Shown here: positions 47,864 to 54,899 of the stretch, piece after piece
Layout of the letters: every line of letters begins with the position of its first letter
Position numbering within the stretch: position 1 is the first letter of the stretch
NCBI RefSeq assembly: GCF_027587205.1
Contig: NZ_JAPDOD010000045.1
Span: forward strand, 8,604 to 72,603
Direction of reading: 5' to 3'
DNA length: 64,000 nt
Source: Solirubrobacter ginsenosidimutans
Lineage (GTDB): Bacteria; Actinomycetota; Thermoleophilia; Solirubrobacterales; Solirubrobacteraceae
Notes under the pieces: model-generated
What the model was told of the DNA's origin: nothing
The model's database searches: none
The model's input: the letters and a program-made list of their open reading frames with translations, nothing else
Translations under genes and position numbers: made by a program

Positions 47864-48916
47864 TCAGGCCACCGGAATCACGGGGAGCGTGAAGCGGGTC
47901 GCGTCGCCGCCCAGCACCCGGTCGCGGACGCTGGCCGTCACCGCGTGCGGCACACCGAGCGTCGGGGCGCTGACGGCGTCGAGGCGGTCGGCCTGCTCGC
48001 GCGTGAGGGTGACGTCGAGTGCGGCGAGGTAGTCCTCGAGCTGCACGACGCTGCGCGGGCCGATGATCGACACCACCGAGGTGGTCGAGCGCGCGTCGAG
48101 GTCGCGCAGCCAGGCCATCGCCACCTGGGCCGCCGGCACGCCGAGCTCGTCCGCGATCGTGAGCACCTCATCCACGGTTCGCGTCTTTTGATCGGAATCC
48201 TCGGTGTGGATCAACCGGTTCCAGTCGGTCAGGCGGCCCGCGTCACTCTGGCGGTACTTGCCCGTCAGCAGCCCGCCGCCGAGCGGCGACCACAACGTGA
48301 CGCCGAGCCCGAGCGCCTCGGCCATCGGGATCAGCTCGCGGTCGGCGGTGCGCTCCACGAGGCTGTACTCGACCTGGATGCCGGAGATCGGCGTCCACCC
48401 GCGCAGCTCCGCGATCGTCTGCGCCCGCGCCACCCGCCAGGCGGGGAAGTTGGACAGGCCGGCGTGGACGATCTTGCCGCTCGTGACGAGGTCGTCGAGG
48501 CCGCGCAGGATCTCCTCGATCGGCGTCACGCCGTCCTGGAAGTGCACCCAGTACAGGTCGATGCGGTCGGTCTGGAGACGCTTCAGACTCCCCTCGACCG
48601 CCCGCACCATGTTCTTGCGGCCGTTCCCGGTCGTGCTGATCGACGGCTCGTTGACGCCGTTGGAGTACTTGGTGGCGACGACGAAGTGATCGCGATCGGC
48701 CTTGAGGAAGTCGCCGAGCAGCGTCTCGGACTCGCCGAGCTGGTAGCCCTCGGCGGTGTCGATCAGCGTCCCGCCCGCCTCCGCGAAGCGGTCGAAGATC
48801 CGCCGCGCCTCGCCGGGCTCTGCGCCCATGCCCCAACTGGTGCCGAAGTTGCCCGCGCCGAGCGCGTACTCGGAGACCCTGGGGCCGGTCAGTCGTCCGA
48901 ACGTCCGGTGTCGCAT
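47864..48916 (-). CDS. Aldo/keto reductase
   Basis: NADPH-dependent reductase of 350 residues. The tetrad is in GTLIDTAEGYQLGESETLL (D, Y), FVVATKYSNG (K) and DLYWVHFQDGVTPIEE (H). The cofactor region SVVSIIGPRSVVQLEDYL is near the C-terminus. ATG at 48916 is chosen; an ATG at 48928 overlaps the operator palindrome. It is distinct from the reductase at 38221 and is co-transcribed with the HxlR regulator. The pair resembles redox- or aldehyde-inducible detoxification modules. The substrate is unknown. Confidence 0.92.
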   Translation of the reverse strand: MRHRTFGRLTGPRVSEYALGAGNFGTSWGMGAEPGEARRIFDRFAEAGGTLIDTAEGYQLGESETLLGDFLKADRDHFVVATKYSNGVNEPSISTTGNGRKNMVRAVEGSLKRLQTDRIDLYWVHFQDGVTPIEEILRGLDDLVTSGKIVHAGLSNFPAWRVARAQTIAELRGWTPISGIQVEYSLVERTADRELIPMAEALGLGVTLWSPLGGGLLTGKYRQSDAGRLTDWNRLIHTEDSDQKTRTVDEVLTIADELGVPAAQVAMAWLRDLDARSTTSVVSIIGPRSVVQLEDYLAALDVTLTREQADRLDAVSAPTLGVPHAVTASVRDRVLGGDATRFTLPVIPVA

Positions 48917-48926
48917 GGTGGCTCCC

Positions 48927-48949
48927 ATCATCGAAGTAACTTCGATGAT
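48927..48949. promoter_or_regulatory. Perfect 23-bp palindrome, probable HxlR operator
   Basis: ATCATCGAAGT, one base, then ACTTCGATGAT: a perfect 11-bp inverted repeat ten bases upstream of the aldo/keto reductase start. Its size and position suit a winged-helix dimer of the HxlR type, encoded by the second gene of the same operon, giving a feedback loop. Confidence 0.75.
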
Positions 48950-48997
48950 AGTAGCTAGTGACTGGTGACGCGGCGAGCGGTCGGGTACGGTCCCAGC

Positions 48998-49405
48998 GTG
49001 GTCGGGCTCGCATTGGTCATCTGGCCGGTTCCGGCGTGCGGCGCGCTCGTCTCGCTGCTCTTCGGCCGCAGCGCCGGGCACGACGGGGTGCGCTGGTTCA
49101 GCGGGCGGCTCGCCTTCCTGCTCGGACTCGCGCTCTGCGCTGCGAGCGTCGTCGTGCTGGTCGAGCTGAACAACGAGTTCGGCTTGCGGCTCGCGGGCGC
49201 CGCGCTGCTCGGGGCGGCCGTGCTGGGCGTCCTCGCGATACCGGCGGTCGCGTTCTATTCGCTCGGCTTCGCCGTTCGCCGCGGCTGGCTGGCGGGCGCG
49301 CTCTGGTTCGCCGGAACGCTCCCGCTCACCGCGTACACCGTGCTCGCGGGCCTCGCCTACTTCGACCTCGTGGTCTGCGCCGGTGGGTGCGTGTTCGTCG
49401 ACTGA
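48998..49405 (+). CDS. Small membrane protein, paralogue of the one at 46980
   Basis: Protein of 135 residues with about four hydrophobic helices (VVGLALVIWPVPACGALVSL; LAFLLGLALCAASVVVLVEL; AALLGAAVLGVLAIPAVAFY; TLPLTAYTVLAGLAYFDLVV). It shares the AFYSLG motif and overall shape with the protein at 46980-47381, including a cysteine-rich end (VVCAGGCVFVD). GTG at 48998 stands six bases after TACGGT; an in-frame GTG at 48965 is an alternative. It is divergent from the aldo/keto reductase across the palindrome. Function is unknown. Confidence 0.65.
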   Translation: MVGLALVIWPVPACGALVSLLFGRSAGHDGVRWFSGRLAFLLGLALCAASVVVLVELNNEFGLRLAGAALLGAAVLGVLAIPAVAFYSLGFAVRRGWLAGALWFAGTLPLTAYTVLAGLAYFDLVVCAGGCVFVD

Positions 49406-49411
49406 GCGGCT

Positions 49412-51130
49412 TCAGCGGATCCGCACGACGCGGCGCGACAGGTGCGACGTCGGATAGCCGTAGCCGTCGACTCGCACTTCCAGCGTCTTCAGGCGGCGGT
49501 AGCGGGCGGCGGTCATCCGGGTCGAGAGCGTCGTCTGCCCGCTGCGCTTGAGACGCACCAGCCGCTGCATGAGCTGGGTGCGGCCGTTGAAGACCCGGGC
49601 GGTGACCGAGCAGGCCGCGCGGCAGCTGAGCGTCACCTGCAGCCGGCCTGAGCGGAACTGGGCGCGGCGGAAGCTGAGCAGCCGCGGGTTGGCGGCGAGA
49701 GAACGTGGAGGCGACGCCGGCGGCCCGTTCGGGCTCGTATCCGGCGTCCGGTTGGGCGCTCCGCCGTCAGGTGTCGGCGTGGGTTCCGGTGGTGTCGGCG
49801 TGGCGGTGGGCACCGGGGTCGGTGTCGCCGTCGGCTGCGGAGCGGGATCGGTGTCCTGGCCCATCGTCGCGAAGCTGTCCAGCGCGCCGTCGATGCTGAG
49901 CCGGCGCGGGACGGGCGTCCGGGCGAACGCGGCCGGCCGATCGGCGCCGTCCAGCAAGGCCTGCACCGCCTGGCGGGCGCTCGACCCAAGGCTGCGCAGG
50001 ACTCCGGCGGTGCCGGCGACCAGCGGGGCGGAGAGCGACGTCCCGGAGTCGATCGAGTAGCCGCCATCGTGCGAGAGGACGTAGATCCCCATGCCGGGTG
50101 CGGCGAGTTCCACGTCGGTGCCGAAATTCGAGAAGGACGCCAGCGAGTTGTCCTCCTCGCTCGCGCCGACGCAGATCCCGTTCGCCGAACGCGCAGCCGC
50201 GTCGCACGGTGACTGCGGGTTCTGGTCGGTCGAGAGCGAGTCGTTGCCGGCCGCCACCACGAACACGATCGCCGGGTACGCGCGCATGATGCTCGTGTAC
50301 AGGTCCAGGAGCGCAGGCGTCGAGTCCGCGCCGAGTGAGAGGTTGATCACCGACGCATCGTGGCTCGCGGCGACGTCGATCCCGGCGATCACGTCGGAGA
50401 GGCGCGCCGAAGGCGGCTCGACACCCTCGCTGTCGGGGAAGACCTTGACGTCCATGACCTGGCAGCGGGGACACGTGCCCGCGACGCCTTGGTCGTCCGC
50501 GCTCGCCGCCGCGGCGCCGGCGACCTCCGTGCCGTGCCCGACGACGTCCTGCGGCGTATGCGAGCCGGTCACGACGTCGAACCCGTGCGTGCCGTCGGCC
50601 GGGTTGGTCCACGCCCGCGCGGCGAGATCGGGATGGCCGAGGTCGACGCCGGTATCGACCACGCCGATCGTGACGCCCGGCGCGGCTTCGACCTCCGGCC
50701 AGCGCTGCGCGCTGACGATTCCGGTGTTGCCCTCCTCTGGCACGAAGTACCACTGCCAGCACGCGAGCGGATCGCTGAAGACGAGCAGCGTCTCGGGGTT
50801 CCCGCGCCCAGGCACACACGCCGTCGGCGCGGTCGTCACGTGGAACTCGCGGTTGGGAGCGACCCACCGCACGCCATCAGCGCGCTCGAGCCGCGGAAGT
50901 TGCCCGGACGCCACCTGCGCCTGCTGCACGACCAGGCCGGCGGGTCGGGCGATCGTCTCCGCTCCGGCGTGCCCGAGCGCGGTGGCCCGCTGCGCCGCCG
51001 TCGCGTGAGACTCGAAGCCGACGACGACGTCCTCGCTCGCGCGCGCCGGCGCGGCGGCGAACAGCGCCGCGGCGACGACCACGCCCATGGCCGACGCGGC
51101 CAGCCGCACGTGGATCGCCTCTCGTGTCAC
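49412..51130 (-). CDS. Secreted subtilisin-like serine protease (S8)
   Basis: Protease of 572 residues. An N-terminal signal peptide (AASAMGVVVAAALFAAAPARA) is followed by an inhibitor-like prodomain. The catalytic aspartate is in GVVDTGVDLGHPD, the histidine in VGHGTEVAGAAA, the oxyanion asparagine in VVAAGNDS and the serine in SGTSLSAPLVAG. After the catalytic core a Thr-Pro-rich linker (about residues 425-470) leads to a C-terminal beta domain of about 90 residues (RLQVTLSCRAACSVTARVF) that may bind the cell surface. GTG at 51130 lies seven bases after TAGCGT, a leaderless pattern. It is exported and probably self-activated. Confidence 0.92.
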   Translation of the reverse strand: MTREAIHVRLAASAMGVVVAAALFAAAPARASEDVVVGFESHATAAQRATALGHAGAETIARPAGLVVQQAQVASGQLPRLERADGVRWVAPNREFHVTTAPTACVPGRGNPETLLVFSDPLACWQWYFVPEEGNTGIVSAQRWPEVEAAPGVTIGVVDTGVDLGHPDLAARAWTNPADGTHGFDVVTGSHTPQDVVGHGTEVAGAAAASADDQGVAGTCPRCQVMDVKVFPDSEGVEPPSARLSDVIAGIDVAASHDASVINLSLGADSTPALLDLYTSIMRAYPAIVFVVAAGNDSLSTDQNPQSPCDAAARSANGICVGASEEDNSLASFSNFGTDVELAAPGMGIYVLSHDGGYSIDSGTSLSAPLVAGTAGVLRSLGSSARQAVQALLDGADRPAAFARTPVPRRLSIDGALDSFATMGQDTDPAPQPTATPTPVPTATPTPPEPTPTPDGGAPNRTPDTSPNGPPASPPRSLAANPRLLSFRRAQFRSGRLQVTLSCRAACSVTARVFNGRTQLMQRLVRLKRSGQTTLSTRMTAARYRRLKTLEVRVDGYGYPTSHLSRRVVRIR

Positions 51131-51148
51131 GCGTCGAACGCTATTCAG

Positions 51149-51184
51149 CGGTTCTCGGGTGACCGGGTAGCCATCCGAGAACCG
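51149..51184. terminator. 10-bp inverted repeat after the Ig-like protein gene
   Basis: CGGTTCTCGG (51149-51158) pairs perfectly with CCGAGAACCG (51175-51184) around a 16-base loop. It lies 20-55 bases beyond the stop of the leftward gene at 51204 and just upstream of the protease promoter. No T-tract is present, as is usual in very GC-rich genomes. Confidence 0.5.
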
Positions 51185-51203
51185 TACCGTGCGGTTCTAA
51201 GGA

Positions 51204-52934
51204 TCAGCAGGCGACGGGCGACTTCGCGCCGGGCGGCTGGCACTTCGTCGTGATCAGCGGCTTCTTGCCCGCCCGCACCGTCAGGATCTTCACCGCGTTG
51301 ATCGCGTTCGGCTTGGAGACGATGACCGTGATCACGTCCTTGGCCTTGAGCGGCTTCTTGATGAACTTGGCCAGCGTCACCGTGCCGAAGGCGTTCTTCT
51401 TCGTGAAGCCCTTGCCCTTCAGCCCCGACGGGCAGCCCTTGCCCTTACAGGTCGCGGTGACCGTCGCGCCGAGCGGGACATTCTTGACCTGCAGCGTCGT
51501 GAACTTCGTCGTCTTCTTGCCGGCCGTCGCGAAGAACGCCATCGTGACGAGGATCTGCTCAGGCTTGGTGTTCTGCGACAAGACCACCGGGGTCGTTCCG
51601 ACGATGCCATCGCAGTTCTCGTCGACCGCGTTGTCGAGGATCTCGATCGCCCCGGGACGGATCGACGGATCGGCGTCGTTGCAGTCGATCTGCGCATTGA
51701 AGCCGTCGTTGTCGTCGTCGTTGGCGGCGACCGACCACTTGCGGGAGGCTGCGGCGCCGACGTTCCCCGCCAGGTCGATCGCTCGCACCTCGAAGGTATG
51801 AGCGCCCGCGGTCAGGTGGTCGACCACGATGCCGGACGTGCACGGGGCGAAGGCCGCGCTGTCGAGCCGGCACTCGAAGGTCGAACCGGTCTCGTTGTTG
51901 TCGAAGTTGAACGTCTCGGTGTTGACGGCCTGCAGCGCGCCCGCACCCGGCCCGGAGTTGCTGTCGAGCCTGGCGACCGGCAGAACGGTGTCGACCCGCC
52001 ACGTTCGCACGATCGGCACACGGTCGAACTCGGGACCGTCCTTCGCTCGGATGCGGAACGTGTGCACACCGTCGGGGAGGTTCGTGAAGGACTTGGTCGC
52101 CCGATTGTCCGCGGGGTTCTTGGCTCCGCAGTCACCGCTCGTCGGGATGGTCGCGTTGTCGAGCGAGCAATCGAAAAACAGGCCGCTCAACGACGAGAAC
52201 GTGAACGTCGGCGACTGCACGTTCGAGACGTTCGCCGGACCGCTCACCAGCGTCGTATCGACGATGCGGAACGTGGCCGTCGGGCTGATCGCGCCCGGAC
52301 CGTTGCCCGAGAGGTCCTTGCCCTGGACGCGAAATGTGTACGTCCCTTCACCGAGCGTGAGTGTCTGTGCGCCGTTTGGGCACGCGGTAAACGGCGCGGA
52401 TCCAAGCGAGCACACGGAGCTCGAGAGCGGCTCGTTGGCGCCCCAGTTCAGCGTCACGGTGCGATCGGTCGTCGTCGAATAGGTCACCGTCGGCTGCGTG
52501 GGCGTCGGGGCGGTGTGATCTTCGAACACCGCAATCGCCGTGAACCCGCCGCTGAACGCGACCGTGCTGCAGGTCAACGCGGTGCTCCCGGCACACCCTG
52601 GTGCGTTCCCGTCCCAGCGCACGAAGTTCCAGTGGCCCGCCGGCGAGGCCTGCGAGGCCGCGGTGAGCTGAATGATCGCGGGGAAGATGGCCGGCGGGGT
52701 AACTGACGAGATTCCGATTGCCGCGGGACAGGCCGTGATGGCAGCGTTCGGTTTGCTGACGGCTGTGCAGGTTCCAGCTGAGCTCGACACGGAACCCGAG
52801 CCGCTGATGAGCGGGACCACGGTCACCACGTCAGCGAGCGCGGGCGCGGACGAGAACCCGATCGCGGCGAGGCTCGCGCATGCGGCGAGCAGCAGGGCGC
52901 GAAGCCTTGGCAGGCGCTGGTACGACAGTGGCAT
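51204..52934 (-). CDS. Secreted Ig-like-repeat protein with a MopI-type metal-binding motif
   Basis: Exported protein of 576 residues. The signal peptide (LRALLLAACASLAAIGFSSA) ends near residue 32. The body consists of several Ig-like beta modules with disulfide-type cysteines: CSLGSAPFTACPNG, FDCSLDNATIPTSGDCG and FECRLDSAAFAPCTSG introduce repeated modules ending in GTYTFRVQGKDLSGNG, GVHTFRIRAKDG and GAHTFEVRAIDLAGN. Then comes the calcium-type block DDDNDGFNAQIDCNDADPSI followed by PGAIEILDNAVDENCDG. The C-terminus is a lysine-rich beta domain (CKGKGCPSGLKGKGFTKKNA). ATG at 52934 has GGAGAAAG upstream. Probably a surface or matrix protein; adhesion is a guess. Confidence 0.8.
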   Translation of the reverse strand: MPLSYQRLPRLRALLLAACASLAAIGFSSAPALADVVTVVPLISGSGSVSSSAGTCTAVSKPNAAITACPAAIGISSVTPPAIFPAIIQLTAASQASPAGHWNFVRWDGNAPGCAGSTALTCSTVAFSGGFTAIAVFEDHTAPTPTQPTVTYSTTTDRTVTLNWGANEPLSSSVCSLGSAPFTACPNGAQTLTLGEGTYTFRVQGKDLSGNGPGAISPTATFRIVDTTLVSGPANVSNVQSPTFTFSSLSGLFFDCSLDNATIPTSGDCGAKNPADNRATKSFTNLPDGVHTFRIRAKDGPEFDRVPIVRTWRVDTVLPVARLDSNSGPGAGALQAVNTETFNFDNNETGSTFECRLDSAAFAPCTSGIVVDHLTAGAHTFEVRAIDLAGNVGAAASRKWSVAANDDDNDGFNAQIDCNDADPSIRPGAIEILDNAVDENCDGIVGTTPVVLSQNTKPEQILVTMAFFATAGKKTTKFTTLQVKNVPLGATVTATCKGKGCPSGLKGKGFTKKNAFGTVTLAKFIKKPLKAKDVITVIVSKPNAINAVKILTVRAGKKPLITTKCQPPGAKSPVAC

Positions 52935-53050
52935 GAACACGGCTTTCTCCCTGACTCCCCTACGTTGGGGCGACTCTACGCCCGCATGGTCGCGTGAGGA
53001 AAGGGCTGCGCACTCCAACTTTTGTCTAGGTGCGTGCCGGGCACGACGGC

Positions 53051-53083
53051 CGAACGGCCGCGCGATGCTTGCGCGGCCGTTCG
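53051..53083. terminator. 13-bp perfect hairpin after the LVIVD protein gene
   Basis: CGAACGGCCGCGC (53051-53063) pairs perfectly with GCGCGGCCGTTCG (53071-53083) around GATGCTT, 16 bases beyond the stop of the leftward gene at 53099. It is a strong terminator candidate in the 164-base gap, which otherwise holds only the upstream region of the Ig-like gene. Confidence 0.65.
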
Positions 53084-53098
53084 AGGTCGATCAGGTCG

Positions 53099-54691
53099 TC
53101 AGACGGTCAGGAAGCAGAGGCCCGCGGTAGCGGGGTCGCCCTTCAGCTGAGACGACATGCTCCACAGGAAGCTGCGCTGCTTGGCCGACATGGGGGGTGC
53201 GACGACCTCGCGCTTCGCCGCCTTGGCTGCCTTCGCGCCGCCCGTGAGCTTCAGGACCTCGATCCCGCGCGTGTGGTCGGCGGTGTAGACGTAGCCGTTG
53301 TGCATGTAGGAGGCCCAGACGAGGGTGTCCCTGGGTCGCCAGTATGCGATCTGGCGCGGGTGCGCCGGGTCTGAGATGTCCAGGAACCGCGTTCCTTCGC
53401 CGTACCAGGCGTAGCTCACGATGCTTCCCTCGACGTCGAAGTAGTGCGCCGAGCAGAAGTCCGCCAGGGGGAAGTCCTCGGGCGGGCGTGAGCCCTCCTG
53501 CTTGTACGGGTTCCAGGTGCCGACGACCTGCAGGCGGAACGGGTTGGTCTTGGTCGATTTCCAGGCCTCGCCGTTGTAGCTGCCCTTCAGCGAGGCGATG
53601 CTGAACATGCCCTGCTTGCTGCAGCCTTCGGCGGCCGGGCCGAAGTCCTCTTCGGTGATCAGGAGCAGCTCGCCGCGCTTGTAGCGGTCGTCGCCGCGCG
53701 GGGCGTCGCGACCGATCGGGCGTTCGGCGTTGTGCTCGAAGCCGCCATCGGCGTCGTTGGTGACCGTCTGCGGCAGGCCGCCGCCCGCGTAGGGCACCGG
53801 GTTCAGCGGCGAGGCGTCGCGATTGCGGCGGGCGACCGGGTCGTAGTGGCGGCCGTCGGTCCAGTAGCCGCGGGTGCCGCCGTCGCCGGACACCCACGCG
53901 ACGCCCGCGTCGTCGACTTGCACGTCGTGCGAGTAGGCGGTCACGCCGTCGCGCCGGAAGAGGTCGATGGGCTGCATGGGGTACGCCCGCGGCCGGCGCG
54001 GATCGCTCAGATCGGTCGCGATCAGCGGCCGCCCGAACGTCCAGTTCAGCGGTGGCTGCTTCTGCTTGTTGGTCGCGGCCGGACCGCCGGTCCACAGCCA
54101 GCGGCAGCCGTTGATGCACGTTGTCGTGTGGCCCGTCGGGAGCTGCTGGAACGCAAGCAGCCGTAGCGCCTCCGGGTCGCTCGCGTCGACGATGTAGACG
54201 CCGGCGATATTGGTCGCGCCGTTCGGATCGCCCGGCTCGTTGGACGTCGTCCCGTTATAGGAGCGGGGGTCGCGGGAGATCAGGATCAGCTTGCGGTCCT
54301 GGTCGACGTCCATGTCCTCGTTCTGCCAGAACGTGGAATGTGGATCTCCGTCCTTGGCCGGGTCGGGCGTGAAGTCCACGTCCGGGTCGCCCGGCAACTT
54401 CAGTCGCTCGGACGAGATCTCATCCAGCAGCTGCGGCTTGGTCGGGTCCGCGAGCGAGTACGTCTTCACACCGAAGCGGCCCGTGACGACCATCACGTCC
54501 AGCGTGCGCCCGCCGGCCCCCCGATCATGTCCGTGGCCACCGTCCCGGTACTCGAGGAAGTTGATCGCCGTGGCCCACTTGCCCTCAGGGATCGTCTTGA
54601 CCAGCTGGACGTTCTTTCCTTGGCCCGCAGCGGGTGCCGCGAACACGAGCGCCAATCCGAGCGCGCTCAACGCCGTCCCTCTCACTCTCAC
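53099..54691 (-). CDS. Secreted LVIVD-repeat beta-propeller protein
   Basis: Exported protein of 530 residues with a short signal peptide (ALSALGLALVFAAPAAG). The body has LVIVD-type propeller repeats: LDVMVVTGRFGVKTYSLADP, IAGVYIVDASDPEALRLLAF, PLIATDLSDPRRPRAY and GTRFLDISDPAHPRQIAYW, and TADHTRGIEVLKLTG near the end. Such proteins are surface or secreted and of unknown activity; some bind metals or ligands. GTG at 54691 has a strong GGGGGGAGG before it. A 13-bp hairpin follows the stop. No neighbour explains its role. Confidence 0.8.
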   Translation of the reverse strand: MRVRGTALSALGLALVFAAPAAGQGKNVQLVKTIPEGKWATAINFLEYRDGGHGHDRGAGGRTLDVMVVTGRFGVKTYSLADPTKPQLLDEISSERLKLPGDPDVDFTPDPAKDGDPHSTFWQNEDMDVDQDRKLILISRDPRSYNGTTSNEPGDPNGATNIAGVYIVDASDPEALRLLAFQQLPTGHTTTCINGCRWLWTGGPAATNKQKQPPLNWTFGRPLIATDLSDPRRPRAYPMQPIDLFRRDGVTAYSHDVQVDDAGVAWVSGDGGTRGYWTDGRHYDPVARRNRDASPLNPVPYAGGGLPQTVTNDADGGFEHNAERPIGRDAPRGDDRYKRGELLLITEEDFGPAAEGCSKQGMFSIASLKGSYNGEAWKSTKTNPFRLQVVGTWNPYKQEGSRPPEDFPLADFCSAHYFDVEGSIVSYAWYGEGTRFLDISDPAHPRQIAYWRPRDTLVWASYMHNGYVYTADHTRGIEVLKLTGGAKAAKAAKREVVAPPMSAKQRSFLWSMSSQLKGDPATAGLCFLTV

Positions 54692-54789
54692 GGAGCCTCC
54701 CCCCGAAAAGTGGTTATCGACTGACGCCCGAAGCTACTCCCCTTGCGCTCACAGCGCTCTCAGGCGGAGTCCATCGGCTCCGAAACGGC

Positions 54790-54814
54790 GAAGGGCCGCC
54801 AATGGCGGCCCTTC
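54790..54814. terminator. 11-bp perfect hairpin downstream of nrdJ
   Basis: GAAGGGCCGCC (54790-54800), AAT, GGCGGCCCTTC (54804-54814). It lies about 90 bases beyond the leftward nrdJ stop, in the 208-base gap before the LVIVD gene. No gene is seen in that gap. Confidence 0.6.
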
Positions 54815-54899
54815 GTGAAGCACTCTTATGGGTGCGTATCGTCCGGAACGTTGACGCACGCCCTCGGGGTGGGGCGGTGGGGATGCCCCGCCTTCAATC

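Noticed and set aside
49740..49860. Short repeats in the protease gene
   Set aside because: They encode the Thr-Pro linker between the catalytic and C-terminal domains.
54692..54899. A short gene between nrdJ and the LVIVD protein
   Set aside because: Only a terminator hairpin and the upstream region of the LVIVD gene are visible; small frames lack ribosome sites.
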